Origin: Bacillota bacterium
GTDB lineage: Bacteria; Bacillota; Clostridia; Peptostreptococcales; Anaerovoracaceae
Direction of reading: 5' to 3'
Assembly: GCA_016284485.1 (NCBI GenBank)
Contig: JAEEOX010000079.1
Coordinates: 1 to 10,173 of the forward strand
DNA length: 10,173 nucleotides
The position numbers were made by a program, and so were the translations under genes. Positions 1 through 6,607 of the stretch are shown in pieces; position 1 is the first letter of the stretch; each line of letters starts with the position of its first letter. Under the pieces are notes generated by a model. That model was not told the origin of the DNA. It made no database searches and saw only the letters and a program-made list of their open reading frames with translations.

Positions 1-25
1 TCCAGATCCATAACAATGTAGTTGT

Positions 26-1852
26 TCACTGTTTTCTCTTCTCCCACGCCTCGGAAATGGCGGTGTCCTCGTACTGCTTCATCCAGAGGTTGTAGTAGTG
101 TCCTCTTGCTGCCAGGAGTTCCTCGTGCCTGCCCTGCTCGATGATCCTGCCGTCGTCCACCACCAGTATGATGTCCGCATCCTTCACTGTGGAAAGTCTG
201 TGGGCGATCACTATGGAGGTGCGTCCCTTGATGACCTCGTTTATGGCGGACTGGATCTTTTGCTCAGTCAGCGTGTCCACGGAAGCTGTGGCCTCGTCCA
301 GCACCACGATCTTGGGTTCCTTGATTATGGCCCGCGCAAAAGATATGAGCTGCTTTTCTCCTGTGGACAGCAGGTCTCCGCCCTCGCCTACCTTGGTGTC
401 CAGACCGTTCTCCAGCTTGTTGATGACCCCGTCCAGGGACACAAGTCTGACCGCCCTTTCGATCTCCTCTTCGGTGGCCTCCGGTCTGCCGTAGACCAGG
501 TTCTCTCTTATGGTCCCTGAGAAAAGATAGGGTGACTGAAGCACGTATCCAAGGGCTGAGTGGAGCCAAAGCTGGGATCTCTCCCTGGCGTCTCTTCCGT
601 CTATGAGAAGCTCGCCCCTGGTGGGCTCGTAGAAGCGGCATATCAGGTTTGCCAGTGTGGACTTGCCTGCACCGGTCTCTCCAACGATGGCCACGTTGGT
701 GCCGAAGGGTATTTTGAGATTGAAATTCTCCAGTATGTATTCGTCGCCGTCGGGGTATTTGAAGTCCACGTCTTTGAACTCGATGTCGCCCCTGATGTCC
801 TCCCAGTTCTCTTTCCTGGGCTCAAAGGCATCGCCGTATCTGGCAACGACTTCGTCCGAGTCGGTCACCGTAGGCTTCTTGGCCAGAAGGTCGGTGAATC
901 TGCCGATGTTGACCTGGGCCTGGACCAGAAGTGAGAGCACTTCCACCAGCCATCTCACGGGCTCCATCAGGTCCTGAGCGTAGCTCATGAACAGTGAGAA
1001 GGTACCCACCTGATCGTATGCCAGGATGCCGCCCTTCCAGAGCACCAGCGCCAGGGCGCAGGATGACGCCAGGTTGGTGATCATGGAGAATGCGCCGTAG
1101 GTCCTGGCGGACTGAAGTACCTTGCGCTTCATGTGGGAGGTCTCCTCCATGAACTCGGAATCGGTCTTTTCCTCTATGGCCAGTGACTTGATGGTCTTGG
1201 CTCCCACGATGCCCTCATTGAGGTTTCCTGTGATGTTGGAGTTGATCTCCCTGATCTCATGGTGGAGAGTGAAAAGCCTCTTCTGGAAGAAGGAGAAAAG
1301 CACCACGATCACGGGTACCACCAGGAACACCAGTCCGGTCAGCTTCACGTCGATACCCAGCATGACCACGGCTGCGCCTATTACGAACAGTGCGAAGTAG
1401 GTCCCGTCGAAGAGCTGCCAGGTTATCAGTTCGCCGATCCTGGAGGTGTCGCTCATGACTCTGGCATGGATGTAACCCACGCTGTTCTGGTTATAGTAGT
1501 CGAAGGACAGTTCCTGCAGGTGCCTGAAGGCCTTATCTCTCATGTCTCTGTCCAGTCTCACCTCGGTGGCGAGGCAGCCCTTGACGCCGAAGTAGCTGAC
1601 CAGTGCAGTGGCCACTATGAGAAGCGCGTACACCAGGGCGAAGGGGAAGATCCCCTGAAGGGTCCCCTCCCTCACGAAATGGTCCAGGGCGAACTTCTGG
1701 AGCACAGGTCTCAGAACGTCGGAGACGCTGGTGAAGACCTGGGCGATGACCAGGCCAGCAATGGACTTCTTGTATTTTTTCGCAAAAGGTATGAGCCTGG
1801 GTATTCCGAAGAAGGTCAGTGCGATCTTTTCTCTGGTGTCTTTCTTATCCAT
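26..1852 (-). CDS. ABC exporter half-transporter, catalytic-Glu subunit
   Basis: Second subunit of an ABC exporter pair (608 aa): an N-terminal six-helix membrane domain (about residues 15-320) fused to an ATPase domain (about 355-595). ATPase motifs seen: Walker A GETGAGKS (391-398), Q-loop Gln in VLQSP (about 439), Walker B IVVLDE with catalytic Glu520, and H-loop His551. The ABC signature is degraded to LSTGEKQ (495-501) instead of LSGGQ. It therefore supplies the working Walker A/B face and the poor signature of a heterodimer with the upstream gene. The ATG at 1852 is preferred over an in-frame GTG at 1858 because AGGAGGT lies 8 bases before the ATG. That ATG overlaps the stop of the upstream gene (ATGGATAA), which implies translational coupling. 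It is likely a multidrug, lipid or peptide exporter in the cell membrane; the substrate cannot be told from sequence. The family and the heterodimer are well supported. Confidence 0.95.
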   Translation of the reverse strand: MDKKDTREKIALTFFGIPRLIPFAKKYKKSIAGLVIAQVFTSVSDVLRPVLQKFALDHFVREGTLQGIFPFALVYALLIVATALVSYFGVKGCLATEVRLDRDMRDKAFRHLQELSFDYYNQNSVGYIHARVMSDTSRIGELITWQLFDGTYFALFVIGAAVVMLGIDVKLTGLVFLVVPVIVVLFSFFQKRLFTLHHEIREINSNITGNLNEGIVGAKTIKSLAIEEKTDSEFMEETSHMKRKVLQSARTYGAFSMITNLASSCALALVLWKGGILAYDQVGTFSLFMSYAQDLMEPVRWLVEVLSLLVQAQVNIGRFTDLLAKKPTVTDSDEVVARYGDAFEPRKENWEDIRGDIEFKDVDFKYPDGDEYILENFNLKIPFGTNVAIVGETGAGKSTLANLICRFYEPTRGELLIDGRDARERSQLWLHSALGYVLQSPYLFSGTIRENLVYGRPEATEEEIERAVRLVSLDGVINKLENGLDTKVGEGGDLLSTGEKQLISFARAIIKEPKIVVLDEATASVDTLTEQKIQSAINEVIKGRTSIVIAHRLSTVKDADIILVVDDGRIIEQGRHEELLAARGHYYNLWMKQYEDTAISEAWEKRKQ

Positions 1853-3683
1853 CGGCACGCACCTCCTCTCCCCTTATTCCCAGCTGGATCTCGTAGATCT
1901 TCTGGTACATGCCGCCGGCCTGTCTCAGTTCCTCAGGCGTACCGTGTTCGATGATCCTGCCTCCGTCAAGCACCACCACCTGATCCGCCCTGGAAAGGGT
2001 GGTTATCCTGTGAGAAATGATGATGATCGTGGCTGTACCGAAGCGCTTCTCCAGGGATTCCCTGATGGCCGCGTCGGTCTGGTTATCTATGGCTGAGAAG
2101 GAGTCGTCGAAGATCATTATGGGCGCATCCTGGGTCAGGGCTCTGGCTATGGCAGCTCTCTGCTTCTGTCCGCCGGAAAGGGTCACTCCCCTCTCTCCGA
2201 CGAAGGTGTCGTATCCTTCGGTGAATCCTTCTATTGCTTCAGTGAGGCACGCGGCGTCGGCCGCCATCTGGATGTCCTCCAGCTGCAGATGCTCTCTGGT
2301 GATTCCGATGTTGTCCTTGAGCGACCTGGAGAACATGTAGGGTTCCTGAAGGACCATGGCGATGTTCTTTCTAAGATGCTGGTTCCTGATGTCCCTGATG
2401 TCCACGCCGCCTATGGTGATCCTGCCGTGTCCCTCCGGGATCTCGTAAAGTTTGTCCAGAAGGAGCATGAGGGTGCTCTTGCCGGAGCCTGTCCCTCCCA
2501 GTATGCCCAGTGTGGAGCCTGCGGGCACGTCTATGTTGATGTCCTTAAGCACGTCATGACCCTCTTCATAGCAGAAGGTTATGTCTTCGAACTTTATGTC
2601 GCCTGTCATGTCGGCGTCCACTGCGCCGGGTCTGTCCTCTTCCTCTTCGGAATCCATTATGTACTGGAGACGGTTGAGAGACACTCCTGCCTTGGCCATC
2701 TCCGAAAGCATCCTGCCCAGTCTCCTGATGGGGAAGCTGAGCATTCCGTTGTAAGATACGAAGGCCACATATTCGCCGGCTGTCATCTGGCCCTTCACGG
2801 CGAACACCGCGCCGAACACGGTGACCAGCAGGATCTGCATTCCGCAGAGAATGTCCTGGATGGAGAAGAACTTGCCTATGACCTTGCCCATGTGGACCCA
2901 GAGACTGCAGTAGTACTCGTTGGCCTTGCCGAACCTCTCCACTTCCTGTCTCTCGTTGGCGAAAGCTCTCACCACCCTGACTCCCGTCAGGTTCTCCTGG
3001 ATGATGTCGGACACCTTGCCCTCGTTCTCATCGCAGACCTTGAAGCCTTCGTGCATGTCCTTCCTGAATATCACAGAGTACGCCAGGATCACCGGGATGG
3101 GTGCCGTGGCGATCAGGGCCATCTTCACGTTCATGGAGAACATGAAGTACATGGACATGGCCACCAGGATCAGTATCCTGAACACCGAAGTCAGCTGCTC
3201 GGCCACGAAGGTCCTCATCCTGTCCACGTCTGTGGTGCAGCGCTGGATTATGTCTCCGGTGCTGTTGGTCATGTGCCAGGAATACGGAAGCCTTGAAATA
3301 TGGGAAAACAGAGTATCTCTCATGTTTTTCACAAGGATCTCTGAACCTGTCGTGTTGAGTATGGTCGTGGCGAACTGGAAGCCCACCCTGAAAAGCCCGA
3401 ACACCGCGATGGCGATGGCGGGTATCCACAGGTGCTCCCCGATGTACCGGAAGCCTCCCAGGCTCTCCACGATGTCGTTGACCCAAACCGGGAACCCCGA
3501 CTCCTTGCCGCCTATGGCGTTGTCGATGGTACCCCTGATGATCTGCGGGTTGATCATGTCGATGAGAGTGGTCATGGCCGAGCAGATTATGCTCAGCACA
3601 AAATACAGCTTGCTGCCTTTCAGGAACTGAAGGAGAAGCTGTGTGCCGCCGTTATTCTGTTTTAACGTTGGTTTGTTTTCCAT
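1845..3683 (-). CDS. ABC exporter half-transporter, degenerate-Walker-B subunit
   Basis: First subunit of the heterodimeric ABC exporter (612 aa): membrane domain about residues 20-335, ATPase domain about 362-600. Motifs seen: Walker A GGTGSGKS (396-403), Q-loop in VLQEP (about 446), a canonical signature LSGGQKQR (502-509), Walker B IMIFDD (522-527) and H-loop His558. Asp527 replaces the catalytic Glu, so this subunit's own Walker site is expected to hydrolyse poorly, while its signature completes the competent site of the partner. This asymmetry is known from heterodimeric exporters such as BmrCD and TM287/288. The open frame extends to 3764, but that extension runs through the promoter. 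The ATG at 3683 follows an AAGGAAG ribosome site and starts a typical family N-terminus, so it is chosen. It has its own promoter at 3720-3748 and is followed by the partner gene with 8 bp overlap. Substrate unknown. Confidence 0.95.
   Translation of the reverse strand: MENKPTLKQNNGGTQLLLQFLKGSKLYFVLSIICSAMTTLIDMINPQIIRGTIDNAIGGKESGFPVWVNDIVESLGGFRYIGEHLWIPAIAIAVFGLFRVGFQFATTILNTTGSEILVKNMRDTLFSHISRLPYSWHMTNSTGDIIQRCTTDVDRMRTFVAEQLTSVFRILILVAMSMYFMFSMNVKMALIATAPIPVILAYSVIFRKDMHEGFKVCDENEGKVSDIIQENLTGVRVVRAFANERQEVERFGKANEYYCSLWVHMGKVIGKFFSIQDILCGMQILLVTVFGAVFAVKGQMTAGEYVAFVSYNGMLSFPIRRLGRMLSEMAKAGVSLNRLQYIMDSEEEEDRPGAVDADMTGDIKFEDITFCYEEGHDVLKDINIDVPAGSTLGILGGTGSGKSTLMLLLDKLYEIPEGHGRITIGGVDIRDIRNQHLRKNIAMVLQEPYMFSRSLKDNIGITREHLQLEDIQMAADAACLTEAIEGFTEGYDTFVGERGVTLSGGQKQRAAIARALTQDAPIMIFDDSFSAIDNQTDAAIRESLEKRFGTATIIIISHRITTLSRADQVVVLDGGRIIEHGTPEELRQAGGMYQKIYEIQLGIRGEEVRADG
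1861..1867 (-). promoter_or_regulatory. Ribosome binding site of the second ABC gene
   Basis: Reads AGGAGGT on the minus strand, inside the 3' end of the upstream ABC gene. It is 8 bases from the ATG at 1852 but only 2 bases from the alternative GTG at 1858, so it decides the start in favour of the ATG. Confidence 0.8.
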
Positions 3684-3690
3684 ATGCGGC

Positions 3691-3698
3691 TCTTCCTT
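3691..3698 (-). promoter_or_regulatory. Ribosome binding site of the first ABC gene
   Basis: Reads AAGGAAGA on the minus strand and sits 7 bases upstream of the ATG at 3683. It supports that start over upstream in-frame codons that would place the promoter inside the gene. Confidence 0.65.
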
Positions 3699-3719
3699 TT
3701 CTCTCACACGCGTACTGTC

Positions 3720-3748
3720 ATTATATCCCAAACCATGCCCCTGGGCAA
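3720..3748 (-). promoter_or_regulatory. Sigma-70-type promoter for the ABC exporter pair
   Basis: On the minus strand TTGCCC (3748-3743) is followed by a 17-base spacer and a perfect TATAAT (3725-3720). The predicted transcript start is near 3713, about 30 bases before the start codon at 3683. The promoter lies just after the terminator of the preceding gene pair, so the ABC genes appear to be a separate transcription unit. No clear operator repeat was seen around it. Confidence 0.75.
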
Positions 3749-3762
3749 ATGTATTTTGGCAC

Positions 3763-3790
3763 AAAAAAGAGAAGGTCCCAAGCCTTCTCT
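3763..3790 (-). terminator. Rho-independent terminator after the thioesterase gene
   Basis: On the minus strand a perfect 8-bp stem, AGAGAAGG (3790-3783) with CCTTCTCT (3775-3768), closes a 7-base loop. A run of T (3768-3763) follows directly. It begins 7 bases past the thioesterase stop codon and separates that unit from the ABC genes. Confidence 0.85.
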
Positions 3791-3797
3791 CTGTTCT

Positions 3798-4316
3798 TCA
3801 CATTTCTGCCGGATCTCCCTCCTCCAGGGGGAACAGTGCATCCGCGTTATCCGACTCATTGACTCCCGGGGTCTGGAAGAATATTCCCCTTGCCCGCTGA
3901 AGTACCGTGCCGTCTGCCAGCATCAGCTCCGCCGACGTGAAGCGCTTCCTGCCCTCCTCGCCATCCACTCGGCCGTAGGCGTATATGGTCTCTCCTATGG
4001 GCACCGGCTTTATGTACCGGCAGCTGATCTCTCCGGTGACCACAGCCACGTAGGGGAGATGGTTGAAATCATCGTAGACCCTGTTGGACCTGCCCATGAC
4101 CTCATCCAACACCGCATAACTGATGCCGCCGTGGGCGATGCCCCTCCAGCCCTGGTGCTCCCTGTCAAGCACGAAGGAGGTAGCCACGTCACCGTTTTCA
4201 AGCACGTAAAAGGTGCAGTTCAGGCAGCTTACCGATCCGCTGCCTGAGACGAAGCCCTTGTCGCCCTTCTCCCGGGCTATGACCTTGTGTTTTTTGCGCT
4301 CTGTAAGATCACTCAT
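3798..4316 (-). CDS. PaaI-like hotdog-fold acyl-CoA thioesterase
   Basis: A 172-aa single hotdog-domain protein of the PaaI/4HBT thioesterase type; by family, a cytoplasmic hydrolase of acyl-CoA or related thioesters. The core signature is the AHGGISYAVLDEVMG segment (61-75). The HGG loop leads into the central hotdog helix, and Asp71/Glu72 sit where these enzymes keep their acidic catalytic residue. The following strands (about 91-148) match the fold's usual sheet. A CLNC pair (31-34) precedes the domain; related proteins often carry a CxxC there, but metal binding is not shown. The ATG at 4316 is the only plausible start. It comes 3 bases after the stop of the Gate-domain membrane gene and has no recognisable ribosome site, so translation probably depends on coupling. 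A terminator follows. The physiological substrate is unknown. Confidence 0.88.
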   Translation of the reverse strand: MSDLTERKKHKVIAREKGDKGFVSGSGSVSCLNCTFYVLENGDVATSFVLDREHQGWRGIAHGGISYAVLDEVMGRSNRVYDDFNHLPYVAVVTGEISCRYIKPVPIGETIYAYGRVDGEEGRKRFTSAELMLADGTVLQRARGIFFQTPGVNESDNADALFPLEEGDPAEM

Positions 4317-4319
4317 GTT

Positions 4320-5522
4320 CTAGAACAAAATACTGTATATCAGGTTGGCGCTGACTCCCGCGCAGAGACCGCCTATGGTGTGGCAGAGGATGGCCTTGCC
4401 GGTGAGGTCTCTGTAATGGAGCTGGTCCATCATGGCGATGTGTGTGCTCAGGTATCCTGACCAGCACATGCACATGGAGGTGAACACAGCGATGTCGTGG
4501 ACGTCGCAGAGTCCCTTGGTGAGCATGGTGGGAACCAGGCCGATGGCCGCTCCTGCAGCGCCGAGGGCGGTAATGGGCACCGCCACGCACTGAGCAGATT
4601 CAAATCCGAAAAGCGGTTTGAGTATGAAGTTCAGCTTCTCTCCCACCCAAGGCAGGAAACCCACTCCCTCATAGGCTGCTCCCGTGAAGGTACCGTCGTC
4701 TGCGGGTCCGTTGGAAAGCATCATTACCAGAGAGCAGATGATGAGCACGCCGGGAATGATGGCTGCGCCGATCCCCACGCCACTCTTTCCGCCTTCCAGC
4801 ATGGCGTCCAGGAATCTGGAGCCTGCGTTTCCCAGTCTTACCACACGGTTATCCTTGAAGAAATCCGCATCCATGTCCCTTCCGTCGTTGACTGCGGAAT
4901 CGGAGACGCCGAACTTCTTCTTGGTGAAGATCAACATCAGGCGGACGCTTACTATGCTCCCTATCACCGCTCCCAGGTTTCCGATGAGCACCGCCGGGAA
5001 GCAGTTGATGTTCTTGGATGCGCCGATACCGATCATATAGGTGGAGATTATCAGTCCCATCCCGAAGGCCGTGCCCAGGTTGGTCAGTGCCGGCACCTGA
5101 TACCTCTTGAAAGTCCTCAGGAAATTCTGGTCATCCGCCAGCGTCAGTATGGCCGGGTTATCCGAAAAGTATGTGGTGAATATTCCGATTATGCTGGCTC
5201 CGGGAAGTCCGTACACCGGCCTCATCAGGGGCGACAGTACCTTGTTGGCTGCCGACACCACGCCGAATTCCGTGAGAAGCGCACTGAGCGCCCCGGCCAG
5301 AACTGCTATGGCCATGATGTAGAACACCGTATCCATCAGGAGGCTGTAAGCCGTATTCATCAGAGTGTTCAGCATGTTCATGATACCCATGCGGTATCCT
5401 ATCACTCCGAAGAATCCGATGAACAGGATGATGAAGACCAGACTCTCCCAGCTGAGAGCCTTCTTTACGGGAAGAGGATCTCCTCCTCTTGTCACTTCTT
5501 TTTCTTTCACATTATTCTCCAT
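4320..5522 (-). CDS. Gate-domain (nucleoside-recognition type) membrane protein, YjiH-like
   Basis: A 400-aa polytopic membrane protein with about nine to ten hydrophobic stretches (about residues 25-45, 60-85, 107-125, 150-168, 174-199, 248-270, 312-335, 343-363, 378-399). Two of these regions (about 63-165 and 250-340) look like Gate/nucleoside-recognition modules, as in YjiH and SpmA/SpmB-like proteins. Between them is a charged cytoplasmic-looking loop (200-245). Conserved-looking polar motifs include TTYFSDNPAIL (116-126), suggestive of a substrate path. The ATG at 5522 follows GGAGG with an 11-base gap, slightly long. It is first in a two-gene unit with the thioesterase, under a strong promoter at 5546-5574. 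Transport of a small metabolite is inferred; the Gate family is poorly characterised, and neither substrate nor direction can be stated. The family call is recognised by pattern, not by search. Confidence 0.78.
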   Translation of the reverse strand: MENNVKEKEVTRGGDPLPVKKALSWESLVFIILFIGFFGVIGYRMGIMNMLNTLMNTAYSLLMDTVFYIMAIAVLAGALSALLTEFGVVSAANKVLSPLMRPVYGLPGASIIGIFTTYFSDNPAILTLADDQNFLRTFKRYQVPALTNLGTAFGMGLIISTYMIGIGASKNINCFPAVLIGNLGAVIGSIVSVRLMLIFTKKKFGVSDSAVNDGRDMDADFFKDNRVVRLGNAGSRFLDAMLEGGKSGVGIGAAIIPGVLIICSLVMMLSNGPADDGTFTGAAYEGVGFLPWVGEKLNFILKPLFGFESAQCVAVPITALGAAGAAIGLVPTMLTKGLCDVHDIAVFTSMCMCWSGYLSTHIAMMDQLHYRDLTGKAILCHTIGGLCAGVSANLIYSILF

Positions 5523-5525
5523 TGT

Positions 5526-5580
5526 GCACGATTCCTCCGACGGCTATTATACAGTCAAAGCACCCTGTTTTCAATCGTGC
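5526..5580. repeat. 8-bp inverted repeat flanking the minus-strand promoter
   Basis: GCACGATT (5526-5533) and AATCGTGC (5573-5580) are perfect inverted copies. One arm lies between the ribosome site and start codon of the Gate-domain gene. The other overlaps that gene's -35 box and fills the 6-base gap between the two divergent -35 boxes. Because the distal arm is upstream of the predicted transcript start, an RNA hairpin is unlikely; a protein-binding pair of half-sites is possible. Chance occurrence cannot be excluded. Confidence 0.4.
5546..5574 (-). promoter_or_regulatory. Sigma-70-type promoter for the Gate-domain/thioesterase unit
   Basis: On the minus strand TTGAAA (5574-5569), a 17-base spacer and TATAAT (5551-5546). 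The predicted start is near 5539, giving a leader of only about 17 bases in which the GGAGG ribosome site lies at the very 5' end. It is arranged back-to-back with the plus-strand promoter. Confidence 0.8.
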
Positions 5581-5609
5581 TTTTCATATTATCATGCTTT
5601 TGATATAAT
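5581..5609 (+). promoter_or_regulatory. Extended -10 promoter for the peptidase-trkA-trkH operon
   Basis: TATAAT (5604-5609) is preceded by TG one base upstream (TGATATAAT), an extended -10 element. A weaker -35, TTTTCA (5581-5586), sits 17 bases away. The predicted transcript start is near 5616, giving a leader of about 46 bases before the peptidase start. Confidence 0.75.
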
Positions 5610-5629
5610 TAGACTGAGATTTTGTTGAA

Positions 5630-5647
5630 TCGACACAGAGTCGACAC
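5630..5647 (+). repeat. TCGACAC direct repeat and small hairpin in the leader
   Basis: TCGACAC occurs twice (5630-5636 and 5641-5647) with an 11-base period, one helical turn. The same bases also allow a 5-bp hairpin: TCGAC (5630-5634) with GTCGA (5640-5644) around a 5-base loop, ending a few bases before the AAGGAG ribosome site. It could be an operator or an RNA element, or fortuitous. Confidence 0.4.
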
Positions 5648-5661
5648 TTAAGGAGAATAGA

Positions 5662-6588
5662 ATGTTTGCAGATGCAATAGAATATGTGGGCGGTTTCACA
5701 CGCCCCGTCAAGTTCATAACCAGGAATTACAACGAAGGTAAGGTCCTTCCCGGGACTGCCACCCTCTTCTTCGTAAACGACGAGGGCTGGGCTCTCACCT
5801 GCAGACACGTGGCCAACATGATGATCTCCTCAGCCAGGGCCAACGAGAACTATGCAGAGTTCAAAAAAGCCTGCGCCGAGGTCTCCAACGCCCCCAAGGC
5901 CCGGATCCTCATAAAGAATCTGGAGAAGAAGTTCGGCATGGATCAGGACAGACCCATACAGATCAAGCTTCAGTTCCCGGACTGCTTCGACAGATATGAT
6001 GCCATCGACATCACCCCACACCCCAAGCATGACCTGGCTCTGCTGCACTTCAGGGGATATGAGAAGGTCCTCTACAAGGGACACGCAGTATTCGGTCTGA
6101 AGGGCTCCGACAAGAGACCCGGCGACTTCTTCGTCCGTCTGGGTTTCCCCTTCCCCGAATTCAGGGACTTCGCCTACGATCAGGAGCACGATGACATAAT
6201 ATGGACGGGAGAAGGACGCATCGCGACGCCCAGATTCCCCATCGAAGGCATGTACACCAGGAATATCGCAGACGACACAGGAGCCATCACAGGCATCGAG
6301 CTGAGCACTCCCGGTCTCAGAGGCCAAAGCGGCGGGCCTCTCTTCGATGATAAAGGTGTGATCTACGGCATACAGTCCACCACCAGGCACCTCCACCTCG
6401 GCTTCGACATGGTCAACGAGGAGATGGTCTTCGGCGGCAGGAAGCAGCGGGTCAACAACCAGCCTTTCCTCCACGTGGGACAGTGCCTGAACCTGAATGT
6501 GATCAGGGAATTCCTTGACAGAAACAATGTGAAATATTTTGTGGGAACATCGCCCGAGAACGCTGTCCCCGCAGAGCAGAACAGATAG
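5662..6588 (+). CDS. Leaderless trypsin-like serine peptidase
   Basis: A 308-aa protein with the order of a chymotrypsin-fold peptidase: His49 in TCRHVA, Asp124 in HDLALL and Ser223 in GQSGGPL, matching a complete catalytic triad with the usual GxSGGP oxyanion loop. There is no signal peptide, membrane segment or PDZ domain, so it is expected to act in the cytoplasm, unlike most HtrA-type enzymes. The His-to-Asp segment is long (75 residues). It contains a charged, probably helical insertion (about 56-92) that may be a lid or partner surface. The ATG at 5662 follows AGGAG by 6 bases. It is first in an apparent operon, 19 bases before trkA, under the extended -10 promoter. A role in processing a regulator or responding to ionic stress alongside K+ uptake is inferred from position only. 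The substrate is unknown. Confidence 0.85.
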   Translation: MFADAIEYVGGFTRPVKFITRNYNEGKVLPGTATLFFVNDEGWALTCRHVANMMISSARANENYAEFKKACAEVSNAPKARILIKNLEKKFGMDQDRPIQIKLQFPDCFDRYDAIDITPHPKHDLALLHFRGYEKVLYKGHAVFGLKGSDKRPGDFFVRLGFPFPEFRDFAYDQEHDDIIWTGEGRIATPRFPIEGMYTRNIADDTGAITGIELSTPGLRGQSGGPLFDDKGVIYGIQSTTRHLHLGFDMVNEEMVFGGRKQRVNNQPFLHVGQCLNLNVIREFLDRNNVKYFVGTSPENAVPAEQNR

Positions 6589-6607
6589 ACCTTACAGGTG
6601 AACAAAG

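Noticed and set aside
2289..3296. Plus-strand open frame of 335 codons opposite the first ABC gene
   Set aside because: His- and Val-rich translation typical of an antisense frame; the opposite strand has complete ABC motifs.
3684..3764. 27-residue N-terminal extension of the first ABC subunit
   Set aside because: The extension would be read through the -10 and -35 boxes and part of the terminator, and is unlike family N-termini; the ATG at 3683 has its own ribosome site.
3641..4247. Overlapping plus-strand open frames around the terminator and thioesterase gene
   Set aside because: No ribosome sites or domains; they lie opposite a clear thioesterase gene and the terminator.
4497..5603. Long plus-strand open frame (368 codons) opposite the Gate-domain membrane gene
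   Set aside because: Antisense shadow of a well-supported membrane protein gene. Its translation is rich in His, Gln and charged residues without recognisable domains, and it runs through the divergent promoter region.
5830..6474. Minus-strand open frame of 214 codons opposite the peptidase gene
   Set aside because: The plus strand encodes an intact catalytic triad; the antisense translation is low-information and acidic with no motif.
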